From positions 15,220 through 79,219 of the forward strand of contig JXTC01000646.1 in the NCBI GenBank assembly GCA_002914845.1: DNA of 64,000 nucleotides, written 5' to 3'. Position 1 is the first letter of the stretch. Every line of letters begins with the position of its first letter. Shown here in pieces: positions 1 through 13,200 of the stretch. A program made the translations under genes and the position numbers. Under the pieces are notes generated by a model. The model had not been told where the DNA came from. It made no database searches and saw nothing but the letters and a program-made list of their open reading frames with translations. The DNA comes from Trema orientale. Its lineage: Eukaryota; Streptophyta; Magnoliopsida; Rosales; Cannabaceae.

Positions 1-59
1 GGTATGTCTGCAGGTATAGTATATGCTAAATGGATCAAGCTAATTAATTGTTAATAAGC

Positions 60-780
60 TTCACAGAAAAATAAATGATATTTAGTCCAAGAGTTTAATA
101 TTGGGCCTATAGTGGTGTGCCTCAATATTAATGGACAAGGCCCAATCATAATTAAGAGTTAATTATGATAGTGGATATATGGTCCATTGGAGCTTGGGCT
201 TTATGGATCCAGCTGGTCCCATGTCTAACTCAAATTAAAGCCCAATAATTATTTGATGATCAGTTGAGCCCAACAAGCCCAATAAGCCTATTAGGGTTTA
301 CTAATCTCTCTATAGTTAAGAGAAAAAGTTCTCTAACTAAACAAAATATGAACTACACGTGAAACATCCCCTTGAGAAGAGAGTGTCACACGCATAACAG
401 AGAGAAAAGGAGAGAAAAAATCGGCTAGCATTAGGGTTCACCATTCTTGGTGTTTTTCGGCCATCCCGGAGAAATCGGTTCGAGGAGATTGTCTTCTTGT
501 TCTTCTGCGAATCTCTTTATTGGGAATCAAGAAGGTGACCACCCACCGGATCAATCAAATGGCTTTCAAGAATAGACGGGAAGACGAGAAGGTTGTGGAG
601 CGAATCTGGGTATTATTCTTGTCTAGATCAAGAGTTAATTTATGTTAGATCACGATCCGAAATGTTTTGTAAAAGGAAAAATTTTAAACGACCAATTCCG
701 CTGCGTTTCTTGATTTTACAAAACTATGGTATTCTTGAAAATGATTTTATGAAAATATTTTCTAGAAATTTATTCCAGTA
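60..780 (+). repeat. Possible LTR-retrotransposon LTR fragment
   Basis: This stretch has no open gene. It carries repeated plant-promoter-like 'gcccaa' motifs, 'attagggttt', a G/C-richer leader-like part at about 430-600, and the phrase 'ttccgctgcgtttct' near 699-713, a wording I associate with the ends of plant Copia LTRs. No PBS, PPT or coding domain adjoins it, and neither border is defined. The LTR reading is an inference; it could be another transcribed repeat. Confidence 0.35.
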
Positions 781-1457
781 AACACCAGCATACGAAACTA
801 CATCAGCCTATGTTCATATGAAGTCCTAAAATCTATAATACAACTAAGGAAATACAGAAAACCTTGTCAGGTGAGATAACTCAAAAGCTCAGCAACCTAT
901 TCTTTACGAACTACATTAAAAACACACATTTATTAAATTATAGTTATAGTCCTTGACCACAAAAAAACTAAAAACTGATAATCCAAAAGCAACCCATTGT
1001 TATAGTCCCAGACCACAAAAAAACTAAAAATACATATCTATCAAATCATAGGAACATTAAAAATCATAATTGAAAAATATTAAAGGTTATACAAAATATG
1101 TAGAAATCACTAAATGATCTATCTAATTTTTAACTGCATCAAACAAAAAATAACATATATTTAATGTCTTTTATTTTTCTTTTACGTTAAAAAATATGAA
1201 AAATTCCAAAAAATCAATTGTAAAAAATAAAAAAAACCTAAACATAAAATGAAACTTAAAATTTCATATGTTAAAAATATACATGTACATATATATGCTG
1301 TAAAATAGACTTAAAATTTGAAATATGAAAAGCAAAAAAAAAAAAAATCATTTTTAATTTACAACAATAAATTTTTCACATCCTATTCAAATATACAATA
1401 ATAATAATATACAACAACAAATTTTTTAAATCATAGAGGAAAAAATTCAAAATCTCC
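781..1457. other. AT-rich intergenic DNA, nothing recognised
   Basis: Very AT-rich sequence with many A runs and the phrase 'gaccacaaaaaaactaaaa' occurring twice (about 954-973 and 1011-1030). I see no coding frame, RNA gene or transposon end. Confidence 0.5.
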
Positions 1458-1932
1458 TAAATCTTAAATCTAAACTAAAAGATCTAACATTTTGGCAAAA
1501 ATATTCAGTTTAAATCAAATTCCATGGCTACATTATACAAAATCTAGTGAAAAAATTGAATCTTTTAAGCTTAAAGTACCTTAAATCGCCGGAATCTATA
1601 GTAGAAATAAGGAGAGGCGCAGCGGCTGCTGTAGCGAAAAGAGGGAAAGACTACTCTCCTTCGAAATGGGATCTGCATAAAAATCCTAACAAAAAAACAA
1701 ATAAAAAAAATTCTTAATTTTTAAATCTAAACTAAAAGATCTAATATTTTGCAAAACTATTCGATTTAAATAATATTCCATGGCTACATTATATAAAATT
1801 TGGTGAAAAATTGAATATTTTAAGCTTAAAGTATCTTAAATCATTGGAATCTGGTGAAAATAGAGAGGGGCGCAGTGGCTGTTGTGAAATAAAGGACTCC
1901 TTCGAAATAAGATCTGCATAAGAACCCTAACA
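1458..1932. repeat. Tandem direct duplication of a ~215-230 bp block
   Basis: Two diverged copies lie head to tail, at about 1458-1690 and 1718-1932. Both contain, in order, 'atctaaactaaaagatcta', 'ccatggctacattata', 'ttaagcttaaagta', 'ggcgcag', and 'gatctgcata' followed by 'cctaac'. The second copy is shorter, with several small deletions. It abuts the CACTA-like segment downstream and may belong to that element. There is no coding potential. Confidence 0.8.
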
Positions 1933-1949
1933 TGAAAATAAAATAAAAC

Positions 1950-2540
1950 ACTATACGATGTCGCGCCGTGGGCGACGTCATTAATCCCCTTTTCACGTCG
2001 CTTTTAAAGCGACGTGGTAAACTTATTTAAAAATAAAATAAATAAAAAATAAAAACTAAAATTATATACCGAATAAAATTAAAGAATTAAAAAGATATAT
2101 ATCACATCACTTATAGAATGACGCCGTAGGTCTACGATGTCACTTTTTAAGTAACGTCGTAGGTCTACGATGTTGCTTTATAAGTGATGTGGTAAACTTA
2201 TTTAAAAAAATAAATAAAAAATAAAAACTAAACTTATATAAAACAGAAAAAAAAATTAAAAAATTAAAAGAATATATACGACGTCGCTTGACGTCGCCTA
2301 AAAAGCAACGTTGTATAATAATTTTCAACATCGCATTTTATGCGATGTGATATAGCTATTACGTCGCTTTTCCAACGACGTGCACCTTTCTACCTCGACA
2401 CTGAAAACACAACGTAAAAGGCGGAGTGCTCTACTACGTTGCTCTTTTCGTGACGTTATAGACCATATTTTTTTCCACATCGCTCGACTTCTCAAAGTGA
2501 CATAAAATATGATGATATCGTAGCCTTTTTTGTAGTAGTG
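1950..2540. mobile_element. CACTA (En/Spm)-type DNA transposon end
   Basis: The right border reads 'ttttttgtagtagtg' ending at 2540, the reverse complement of a terminus starting CACTACTACAAAAAA, as CACTA transposons have. Inside it are many short inverted motifs of the form ACGTCGCTT/AAGCGACGT, for example the perfect palindrome at 1995-2015, with variants at 2330-2350, 2371-2391 and 2435-2455. Clustered subterminal repeats of this kind are typical of the family, where the element's TNPA-like protein binds. No transposase gene and no left terminus were found, so this is a fragment, or a non-autonomous copy whose other end is not recognised. Confidence 0.65.
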
Positions 2541-3079
2541 CAATACACCAGTTTAATATACTGGAGATGGTCTAACACACTATTAGAGAGCTATTTTATA
2601 GCAAAATACTAAAATTTAGCATACGTTAACATGTTCATTAGAGTTGCTCTATTCTAGCATGAGCAGCTTGCAGATCTATTGATTAGTTGTATTTGAATAT
2701 AGCTTTGTATTGGATTAGTTTTAATTTGATTGAATGGAATGAGTTATTGCCTTTTTTTTTCAATTAAAGAAAAGAAAAAAAATCACGGTCGACATTCTTA
2801 ATTTTATATTCAGAAATTAATTGGGAAGAATTATAGTATCTGTACAGTGACCTAATCAATAGTCATGTATATCCTTTTCCATATCCGAATTCCCTTATCC
2901 AAAATAAGTCGTTGTATGATCTCATATCGTTTACCGAAGAATTAGACCTTTTGACTTAGACATGACCATAGAGTTTCTATCCTGCGTGATGATATTGTAG
3001 GGTCCTTATGTTTGTGGCTCCGGCTTTATATATATATATAACTGCCAAGGTTTTAAATTTGTAATAAATAGGTGGGAAC

Positions 3080-3080
<1 letters not shown>

Positions 3081-3120
<40 letters not shown>
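3081..3120. repeat. (ATA)n trinucleotide microsatellite
   Basis: About 13 uninterrupted ATA units, in intergenic DNA. Confidence 0.95.
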
Positions 3121-3121
<1 letters not shown>

Positions 3122-4627
3122 CTAACTAACCTTTATAAGTAAATGTTAATTTTTATGAGCAGTAAAGAAAGTTAAATTACAGGTAATTATCCACATCAAT
3201 TTTTCGAAATAAAATTTTTACGTTAAAATTTGTAGCAAAGCTTATGTATAGAGTTTCTATTAATAATTGCAAGGAAAAATCCTTGCATCATCATGGAATC
3301 TCATTGGAATATGTACAAAATGAGCAAAAATAATTCTCTAATATATGTCATGACAAATGGATATATTGGTGCTTAATTTGTGAATGATCTTCATCTAGAG
3401 AGGAAAAATTAGCCACTTGCTAATACGATCTTGTTGAAAAATCGTCCTTTTTGATATCGTCATATTCTTTTTTCTTTTTTTTAATATGTAAACACACATA
3501 CGTAAAACGACAAGGATAACATTTTTTTATTTTTTTGGAGGGGAAAGGCTATAACATATATATTCCTTATGAAAGGTAACCTAACATTTTGGACGAATAG
3601 TGAAACCTTATACAGATGTTATATTTTGAATGTATACACCTAACTTTGGACACTTGATTCATTTATCAGACGTCATATACATAGTATATATATATATATC
3701 ATTAATTACAGAAACATTTTATGTAAGTTATCCAAGTTTTCATATTTTATTGTTCTTCCTTGATCATAAAATATTTGAGGGTTAGTATATACCTTGCTTT
3801 TTAATCTCTCTCCCATCTCATTTGATTTCGTGTCCAAACATTATATAGTCGCTGTATATTTCAAATTTCTTATATATTGGAGGATAACGCTGGCAATCCA
3901 TGTCGTATTTGATCTCGTGACTCGTCCTTTGTTTATACACACGTATATATTTTCATCTTTCTAATATGTTGGAGGATTACGCATGCATGCAATTTATATT
4001 CATATGAGATCATCAATTGATGATCTCCTACCTTTTGGCTTAGTTCAAAACCATTCCCTTAATAGATTAAACCCAAATGATTATAAGATATTAGGAGCTT
4101 AGGTTCGTGACATATAATGTACGTTTGAAGATTTGGTTTGGTCTCTATTGGTGTAATTTGCATCATAAGGAAAAGTGTTTCATGTGGTTTGCTTCTTGTA
4201 TTATGTCATCACACAACAACTTCATCAAGAAACATAGTTAATTTGACGTAATTTGATTAGTTTGAACAACTATTTTTATATCTTCTATGTTGTAAACAAA
4301 CATAAATTTGCATCGGTACATTATTATTAATCTATAATTATCTACAAGTGTGAATAAAATACACAACAACCTGACTAAACCCGAAACGACCCTTATTTAG
4401 TCGGTGCATGGTAGCTAGTCAATTCTAGCTCAAACCCGATGGAACTTCAACCAGACACAAAAATTAACCTTACTGAAACTATCATTTTCTTTTTTAAAAA
4501 AAATTTGCGTACATTTTTACCCTGAATTTGAACTCAAATCCAACCCAAAAAACTCGAAAACTGAAACCGATGGCACTTCTATTGTTGTTCGATTTACACT
4601 TTCCACCAACCCGGTCGAACCCAGAAA

Positions 4628-4631
<4 letters not shown>

Positions 4632-4683
<52 letters not shown>
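4632..4683. repeat. (TA)26 dinucleotide microsatellite
   Basis: An uninterrupted TA run of about 52 bp. It is probably length-variable between individuals and prone to sequencing error. Confidence 0.95.
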
Positions 4684-4684
<1 letters not shown>

Positions 4685-5064
4685 CTGAAAGTTCAGCCCA
4701 AATGGTTTGGATATAAATGAGGAGATGTTTTATATATCTAGTATTCACTAGTACTTTTGAGAAAATGTACACACATACTTAAAGGGGTGAAAAAATGGAC
4801 TCTTTCCCTTCATTTATCATCGGTTAAACTAGATCGCTTCTAGATGTGTAAGAAGATGTACGTGAATAACTATTTTTATTTTTTGAGATTAAAATTACAT
4901 ATGTATATATATATATTATATATGTGGTTGTCAATCTAGTAAGTATTTTTTTTTAATCNATTATTGTTTGTAGCAATAATGAAAACAACACATAATGGGC
5001 TGTCCAGCTCGTTATGACTTTATTTGTGAAATCTCAAGCCAACAACATTGGCTAAGCAGGCTAA

Positions 5065-5253
5065 GGGCCTGTTTGGCACAGCTTTCAAAGATCTTTTAGG
5101 GCTCAAAAGATCTTTTAAGAGTGTTTGGATGAATTTTTAGAAGATCTTTTTGTATCCAAAAGATCTTTTTAAAGAAGCATGGACCTACCATCTTTTTCAG
5201 GAAGATCTTTTTATACTTTTACTTCAAGAAGTAAAAGCTATCCCAAACAGCCC
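5065..5253. mobile_element. Tourist-like (PIF/Harbinger) MITE, 189 bp
   Basis: The element begins GGGCCTGTTTGG and ends CCAAACAGCCC, imperfect terminal inverted repeats of about 12 bp. It is flanked on both sides by TAA, the 3 bp target duplication of the PIF/Harbinger superfamily. The interior repeats 'aaagatctttt' and has no reading frame. Ends and target duplication are directly visible; the family name follows from them. Confidence 0.75.
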
Positions 5254-5256
5254 TAA

Positions 5257-6587
5257 GCACTAGAGATGTACTTAACGAAAGACGTGAAATATAGGATCAG
5301 GAAAGAAGACATTCTTTCCTTTTTTAGTTTTATCTTGTCCAAAAACCAGCTAATAATAAGCAAAGTACCGTAAGGGGATGTTTAGATTTGTGAAAGGAAA
5401 TAATTTAGAGAGAAATGAGAAGGAATCAAAATTTAACTAATCATGCGGAGGATTCACCAGAATTTGTTTTCTAAATGTGAAAATAAACACATGAAAGAAT
5501 GGGAAAGAAAAACATTTCCCTCATTTTCATTCTCTTTAAAATGGGTGTCCATTTTAGACTCTTGATTTCAAAAGATCTTCCTTTTTTTCTTTTTTCTTTT
5601 TTTTTCGGTCTTTTAATTTATGATAGGTATATTAATTAATAATTTAATACGCTTTTTACTGAATATCTGAATTACCAATTCATATCCAGTATATTAACTG
5701 ATAAACCTGAACACAGACTCCCATTCAAGTCCAGCTAACTAAGTGCCCAAGGGTCAAAACAAGTTACAAAAGTTTACAACTTTCCATGTCTGTGGGCCAA
5801 ATGACTCGGTGTTCTATTGACCATTTTGGGCCCATGTGAGTAACTATCCCAGTAATTAGTCCTATGTTTTGATTTCGGAAGCAGTCTCACTAGAGTTTCA
5901 TTAGCTTATAAAGTCAATTATTTTAAAGTCAATTATTTCAAGCATACCAACTTTATGTACAAAAATGACATAAACCAATACAAAAAAAAAGTTTATCAAC
6001 ACGAGCCTGTAACACTACCCGAGCCACATGGCTTAATATCAGCCTTTTCCTTTTTAGTGTGGGGCCCAGTAAATAATTTATATTTTTAAAAAATAACTAT
6101 TCTCCAATAGAAAGAGGACAACTGGCTCGTAAATCTAACGGGTCCGGTATTATTAGCATTGCTCAAACCAATAACTTGAAACCAACACGATGGAGTTGAG
6201 GTGGACTTCTGTACTATTGAGACAGAACAATAGAAAATGTACAAATCACCGACTTACTGGACTTGAACAAAATAGAAAAGAAAAGGCAACGCATCTTTTA
6301 GGAATTTTTTTTAATTTTAAATTTATGGGCTGTTCAAAATATGGAGATGAATCAAGTTCAGGTCTTGCCTTAAGTTGGCAGGGATCTTAGTTTACTAATT
6401 CGAATAAATACATATATTAAATGGTTGTTATTGGACATAGCGTTTTAAGGAGATGCATGATAATTGAAGCGGATAAAGAAAAGAAGACAAAACAAATAAA
6501 TATAGGCACAACAGAACCAGGGCCTAGGGGAAAATTTTCTTATACTTCAGAAGATGTAATGACAGAGACTCGGAAACATTATCACAG
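5257..6587. other. Intergenic, downstream of VTE5
   Basis: No conserved coding sequence. The part just before 6588 probably includes the VTE5 3' UTR (minus strand). The rest is anonymous AT-rich DNA with a T-rich run near 5580-5606. Confidence 0.5.
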
Positions 6588-9237
6588 CTAAACATTGAAA
6601 CTCAAATATGCTGCTAGCATGCTTGCGAATGGAACAGATAAATTGTCATCTACTACCTCAGAAATTGGAAGAGATTCAACTACTGTTGCCACCATAGAAA
6701 CTGCAGCCACTCTTTGCAGCGTCGAAGACCAATCCAATTGGAAATATCCCAGAGCTGAGTAATAGTACAGCATCCTACATTGTAAAATTGCATTCATTTC
6801 ATGTCAATGCCAATTGATATGCAGCAAACAGTGTTTTTCTCAAAACTCATTTATCGAGCTGAAGTATCAACACTAGAGCCTAGTCAAATCCTATACATTT
6901 ACTGAGAACCACGAAACTTGTGGTCACTAGTGAATATATAGCCCAGAGGAACTAAAACCATGTGGGAGCAAACTACATGCTTGACTGTGCAACTAGCCCC
7001 TCAGGGCTACAAATTTTAGGTATTTCGAGTTTCTGACTACTTCTGATGACAATAGTAAAGGTTTGAAGCATACCCGAGGGAAACCAGGAAGCCAAATAAG
7101 AACATGGATAAGCTACCCGCCCAACTCTTGCTTTGGTTGTAAGGAATCTTTACCGAACCAAATTTTCTACCCATTATATCAGCAACACCTGAAACCACAA
7201 AGTTCACAAAAAAATTAATGAAGTGCAGAATGTAAAAGGAAGAGAAAATTTTGGAAAAAAAGGTAAAGAGGTGTTACCATCCCCACCACACATCATTGAC
7301 ATTGAGATCACGCCTACCGGAGACTCTCGCCAAAAGAAAAGTGCACATAAGATCAATACAAGAACATAGTACAAAGGACCTCTAAGCAACTCCCTGCAAG
7401 TGTGAAAAACTTGAAGCTAAACTCCTGGTAATGTCACTGGTATGAAGAAAACAATACACAGCTTCATGATGAACATGGGAAAATTTACTCAGGGTTTCCA
7501 TCTCGAGTCACAGATTTTATGAGTCCTTCATCCCTAACCAGTGAAAGGCCATGGACAAGAAGCCTTAAGCAATTCACCAGAGGAACCAACAAAGCAAAGT
7601 AGCGAGCAGTTGTTGAAGTGCTATTCTACCATTCAAGGCATCAAAGGAAGAAGTTTTAGGCATCTGATATTTAAACTACTGGAACACAAATTTTTGAACA
7701 AAAAGACAAGGGATACCTGAAAATTGGCCATGAAAGCGTGAAAAGCAACCCAGACAATATGTGAACTAGTTTTCTACTTAAACTCTGCCACAATTATAAA
7801 AGACATAAGAAACATTGTCATAAACAATTGACTAAGAACAGAAGTATATATCATTCACAAACCTTGGTTTGTAACAGCTGTTTAATCAGCAACTTATTTT
7901 CGAATAATTCTTCAATCCATTCTGCAGGAAAATACACCACATAACACCTTCAACTAAGATCACTTTCCCTAATCACACTAACTTGGCTCTCAAATCAGTT
8001 ATCACTGTTAATTTTCCGCTAAATTTCCCTTAATAACATATGTGAATTGGAGAAAAAAGTTGTATGCCCGTGAATTAGAGGACTCCATATAATCCACACA
8101 TCTTAACAAGGCACTAACCTCTCAATGAAGTACTGTCAATTAATCACGGATCTGATATGCTTCTATACACCAAAAGTCGGAGACTCCCACTTAATAATTC
8201 CAACTAAGTTGCTCTTTCAAGTTACTTCCTTGCTTATTAAATTTGATATGTGGAAACTTGAGCTCTATATGGTTATGACAATTATTAACATCCAACAGGC
8301 AGTTGACTATAACCATGGGCAAGATTTCACCGTCTACTACCCATAGACTGCTACTTTTGTTACTATTACTTGAACTAAGATGTAAAATCATGTACCGGCA
8401 AATCAATATTTCTATGGTAGAGTACGAAAAGGTACCTTAAAAATACTTAAGCCAATGGTGAGCATCTTAGTGAACACTCAAACTCCAATCAAGTTCAGCA
8501 TACTGTTTAATTCAACTCCATCAAAGATTTAGTTTGATCAGCTTTCAGAAAAGTGAACTATCCTGTCACAAAAAGCCTCCACTAGCTTTTTCATTTACGT
8601 TCTCTCTCTTTTTTTTTTTTTTTTGGAGTTGAATTATAATAGAATTTCAGCAATTGCCCATGATTGATACTATTATTATTCCAACAAAAAAAAAAAAAAA
8701 ACTTGCACTGCCACTATATTCTATCCCATTTTCAAGTCCAAGTGCATGGACCCTACAAAAGCTTAAACCATTGCTATCATATCACAATGACGTAATCTAC
8801 AAAAGTTCCACACAACCAATAGAACGAGATCCAGCTTAAAAGTACAAATTTCATAACAGATATCATATCGGATAGGTCTAGGGTTTCAGTACCATAATCG
8901 ATCAATCACAGTTAGAGAGAGAGACCTGTTTAATGAGATTTCGCTGGGTGAGCCTATCGAAGATGAAGACGAGGCCATACGCGCCTGCGAGGACGGCCGC
9001 CGCAGCTCCGGCGTCCCGCACCAGATCACCGGCGCCGACCGGTATGCCACACGCGGAGGAGGAAGCGCGTCGGGGATCGTTCGGCGCGCGATAGAGGATC
9101 TGGAAGCGAAGGAAGGAATACGGTGGCGGCTCCGGCGACAGGAGACCTGGAAGAGGGGAGGAACGGAGGAAATCGGCGGAGGTGCGGAGGAGGGGGCGGC
9201 GCAGGATAGAGTGTGGGGTGAAGGTTAAGAGGCTCAT
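6588..9237 (-). CDS. VTE5: Phytol kinase VTE5, chloroplastic (6 exons)
   Basis: It phosphorylates phytol released from chlorophyll, using CTP, to phytyl-phosphate, the salvage route to tocopherol (family knowledge). It should act in the plastid envelope. Exons: 9237-8926, 7784-7717, 7620-7489, 7393-7278, 7188-7074, 6774-6588. All introns are GT-AG and phases join without a break into 309 codons, close to Arabidopsis VTE5. Residues 1-70 are Ser/Arg/Pro-rich, like a transit peptide. They are followed by a hydrophobic DAGAAAAVLAGAYGLVFIFD segment, the SRKLVHILSGLLF helix, the conserved FFWRESPVGVISMSMMCGGD loop (about 189-208) continuing into GVADIMGRKFG, and the C-terminal RVAAVSMVATVVESLPI helix. 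Several membrane helices are expected. Exon 1 is far more GC-rich than its surroundings. A farnesol-kinase paralogue is less likely, given the match along the whole length. Confidence 0.94.
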
Positions 9238-9356
9238 GATAGCAAAATTGAGAGAGCTTCTTTCTTGTTTAAGAGATTCTCTGCTCTGCTCTCTTCTTCT
9301 CTGGGTCTCTCTTCTTCTGTGTAGTGACTACTGACTAGCGAGTACGGACTACTAAG

Positions 9357-9362
9357 TGGGCC
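9357..9362 (-). promoter_or_regulatory. Site II-like GGCCCA motif upstream of VTE5
   Basis: TGGGCC on the plus strand (GGCCCA in the gene's direction), 120 bp upstream of the VTE5 start codon. Such motifs bind TCP factors in many plant housekeeping promoters. A single copy is weak evidence. Confidence 0.35.
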
Positions 9363-9974
9363 ATTCAAATTAAAAAATCAAAATTGGTTCGATTATTTTA
9401 TTTATTTATTTTTCCAAAGCATTAATTCAAAAATACTTTTGAAGTTGCTATGGTAGAAAATAGTTTGTGAAGTTTTGCAACCCAATGTAACAATGTTGCT
9501 AAGTAGCACGTTTACTTCTAGTCACATGCTTTCTATGATCCACTCCGGTCTGTCCATTTTTATTAACTTATACCCTACCAAATTTGGTGAAAAAAAAACA
9601 TTTATCTTCTTACAAATCATTTACTTTAATTGGGTGATGTCTCGAAATATATACTTTTTTGATAAAAATGTGTATACATAAAAACGAATTAGCAAATATT
9701 TTTCTTTTATTATTAACTTTTTAGAGACAAAAGGGTGATGTGACAAATAATGTTGTTTTCCTTATTTGAAAGGGGGCAAAAAAAATCTTAGCCCATGTCT
9801 CTCTTGATTTGTTTTTTTTTTTTTTCCTTTTTTGTTTAAGAGTATAAGGTATTTGGAAACAAAAATATAAGATCAAGAAATATATCTTGATCCTATGATT
9901 TGATAGTTCACAAATCGACATTCAAGATACATACTGAATTTATCAATTCACATACTTGATCCAATTTTTATATT
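9363..9974. other. Intergenic, upstream of VTE5
   Basis: No gene, no clear TATA box for the minus strand and no transposon end. It includes a T13 run near 9811-9823. Confidence 0.45.
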
Positions 9975-10217
9975 GAAAAAATTTAGGTAAATAATTAATA
10001 TTTTAAATTTGAAGAAATAGATGTTCACTTTTTAAATTTTATAAGTAAATGTCCAACTATATATATTTTTATACTTGGTAGATTAGTATATTTATTAATT
10101 TTAGTTTATATACTGAGTATATAAATTTTTATTCTTGGTACATAAACATACACACATGACATTTTGCTATAACATTTGAAAAACGGGCATTTATTTAAAT
10201 TTGGCCCAAAATTCGGT
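9975..10217. repeat. Dispersed repeat, copy 1
   Basis: About 240 bp that recurs in the same orientation at 19898-20177. Shared landmarks in order: 'gaaaaaattta', 'taatattttaaatttga', 'aaatagatgttca', 'tttttaaattt', 'tatatttattaatttta', and the shared end 'tttggcccaaaatt'. There is no reading frame. The family is unidentified. Confidence 0.75.
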
Positions 10218-13200
10218 CGTTTTGCCATAAGACTTTTTAAGTTTTGGATGTACACACTTAAATAATCTTATTTAACCATAAAAACTAAAAGAAGACATCT
10301 CTCAAATGAAATGCAAAATATCGTTTACTTTTCTAAAAACTCCTATTTTTACGTAATGCAAATAGATATGTCAATTTGACCCAATGGTATAGTATACCTT
10401 GTTGATCTGGCCCTAATGTAAATGATTCGCGGTTTAGGGCGAGGAACATCTGCTTATTATTAGGCAGGGATGAGACGATATTGGGATTAAACACTCTCCT
10501 ACTCTATATACTACATACATGATAGAGCTAGTTTCTAACTGTATATGTGTCCTCTCATTTTCTAGGTTTGCTCTCCCTCGGGCACCAGAACTACATGGGA
10601 GTGATCATCACGTACAAGATACTTCAATACTTAAGTCAATAGAGGCAAAGCACATATGTGAGACGATGAAATTAAAGTAAATACAAAAGGATGTATTTAT
10701 ATTGAAGAGAAACTAGGGTTTCGTGGTCCATGATCTCCATGTGTCTCTTCCTCAATAATTTGTCCTTACAAATAATGGGGAAACAACCTTTTGGATCAAG
10801 TAGTGGTGCTGCTTCCTCTAACTTTTATGGTCACTTCCACTATCTTTAGGACCACTAACACCTGATATCCTTTTTGATGCTTGTACCTGATACATCTTGG
10901 ATCGTAAACACATATTAGCTTCATGGCCTTAGTAAAAGTGCAGTGCTTGCCAGGACCCGAACCCAGACCCACGCCCACGTGAGTAACTAGCATGGGTCTA
11001 AATATCTCGTGGACCCTTTAAACGCTGACTCTTTCTCTCATAGCTTGAGATATAACATAAGGTGTCTGAAAATGCTATTTGGGTTTAGAAAGACCCTCAT
11101 GCGTATCACGCATGAAAAACAATTAATAACGTATGATCAATGTCACTAATCATGTGCCTTATTGTTTCTATAGCATTACAAATCATGTGTCATCCATTTA
11201 TTGCAGTGGTAATAATGGGTTCCACAATGCATTTGTTATATTTATGTATTACAATATATAAAATTTCGTATTTGTTCATTGGTACCTTCCCTTCCTAGGA
11301 TGGATTAAAATGACAGATTGAACAACTCATGATTCAGTTAGTCCTTTGGATTCTAGTGATGTTCTCAAAACATGTTGTGGTTTCTTCAAAAGTTGGTTTC
11401 CAGTGCCCCTAGGTGTTTGTTAATCTTTTAAAGCAGAGTTGTAGGAAATTATTTTTGGAATTTTTAATGCTTGGGAAAAAGGTGACATTTGATTTGGTTG
11501 AAAAGCGATTTACCTAATGTCATTCATCTCTTTTTAGTTTGTCCTCTCGAGGTCCCTTGGTAATTTTAAGCTTGCTAGTTCAGGTGTATCTTTATTATCT
11601 ATCGGATATACAAATTCTAAGATCCTACATTTATAAAGTAGGAAATTTTGTTGTAGATGCTTTTTCTATTCAATATGACCTATCCTGCGCCCACATGGTG
11701 GCACACAATTCCTTCCTTTTGTAGCAATCTTGTGGGCAATGATGTGTCTGATAGGTCTTACTATAGGTTTTGTTTGGATTTGTATTATAATATATTGTAC
11801 TCTATTTTTTGGTTAGAGTATTTTCCCAACGGGTTTTGCCCTTCAGAGTTTAACGAGCTATTTGTGGAGGCTCTTTCCAATAGGAATGTCTAGGCATGAC
11901 TCTATTTATTTCTCTCTTTTGGTTAGAATTGTATGGCTTGTTTGTTTTTCATTTTAGACTTCGTATTTTGCATGTGGATGTTAAGATATGCATGTAGAAT
12001 TATGATGCCTTGAGCTTCCTTTTTTTAATATTAAAAAATACTTACATTAGAAAGTAGAATTATTAAAAATATATAATAATAATTTTGAGATGATTTCGAA
12101 AGTAGAATTATTAAAAACTAAAAAAAAAATTGATTTTGAGATGAAAGGATTAGAGATTTATTTTAAAAAAGCCAATGCAATTAACTGAAAAAGGAAGGTT
12201 AAAATTCAATGATTGTTGAGTAAACATACATGGCAAAAAATTGCTACCTTGATTGAGATTTAGTGAAAGTGATTCAACACTAAACAAATGGGTAATAGTG
12301 TAGAAATGTGATGTAGATATGATGGCGATAACGAGGACGGGGTGAGAATTGGAACACTGGTCCCGCTTCGCCTATTAACATACCTAAATGCAAAAAAGAC
12401 CTAATGGCCAAGACCACCCAGCAAGCATGAGAGATTATTAGGTGACAAGGCCCGTAAAGAACCCACGTAGTCCAAGGAAATGGACATGTTTAGGAGTTTC
12501 TTAGGCCCAAATGACATTGTAAGGACCACTTTGAAGATGATTTTTCAAGGACTAGTCAACAAAAATTGTGATCTCTCACGACAACTAGTCATCTTATTTA
12601 TAATAGGAGGTTGCTAGAGATTCTACTTAGTTTATCATTTTTTTAATATCATCTGACAGAATTGTCATAATTTAACTGGTGAATTAAAACTTACTACAAA
12701 TAGGTTGAACGTTATTCACCACTTATATTGAAGGTAAGTTAGGTGGTAGGATATATAGCATTATTCTTTATAATAACTACAGGTTATTAAAATTATAATT
12801 TTTATGAGTAGTTATAAAAAAAAAAAAGTTCTAAATTCATCAACAAGCATATTATGTACGTTCATTTTCTTTTTACATCACAAAAAAATTGTTTTATTAC
12901 TTTATTTCTTCTTTGTACATTCTTTATATTCTAAAAATACCCTTTTCTTATTTTGTATATTCATTATTCAGTTGTACTAATAATGAAAACAACAAACATG
13001 TGGCCTAAGCTATTGCTAAATCAAGTTTTATTATTTTTTAGCAAATTTTGTATTGTTAAAAAAAAAATTGATATTATAATTTTTTTGTATAATTACCTAT
13101 ATCGTGTTATTTTTTCCTCATTTTTTCTTGCTTTTCATATATTATTTCTCGTAATTCCTCTTTACATATATTAAAATAAATATGATATATTAGATTAGAA

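Larger units (their letters stand above)
2541..5064. other. Intergenic AT-rich DNA with microsatellites
   Basis: No gene was recognised. It contains an (ATA)n run at 3081-3120, a long (TA)n run at 4632-4683 and several shorter TA runs. Position 4959 is undetermined (n). The apparent reading frames across the TA run encode only Tyr-Ile repeats and are artefacts. Confidence 0.6.

Noticed and set aside
4494..4772. Open frames on both strands across the TA microsatellite
   Set aside because: They are Tyr-Ile repeats produced by (TA)n; no conserved protein.
6190..6390. 66-codon plus-strand frame in the VTE5 3' flank
   Set aside because: No similarity to a known family and no codon pattern suggesting a gene.
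11539..11893. Two overlapping plus-strand frames that might be an exon or retroelement end
   Set aside because: No recognisable domain, broken by stops, no splice-consistent neighbours.
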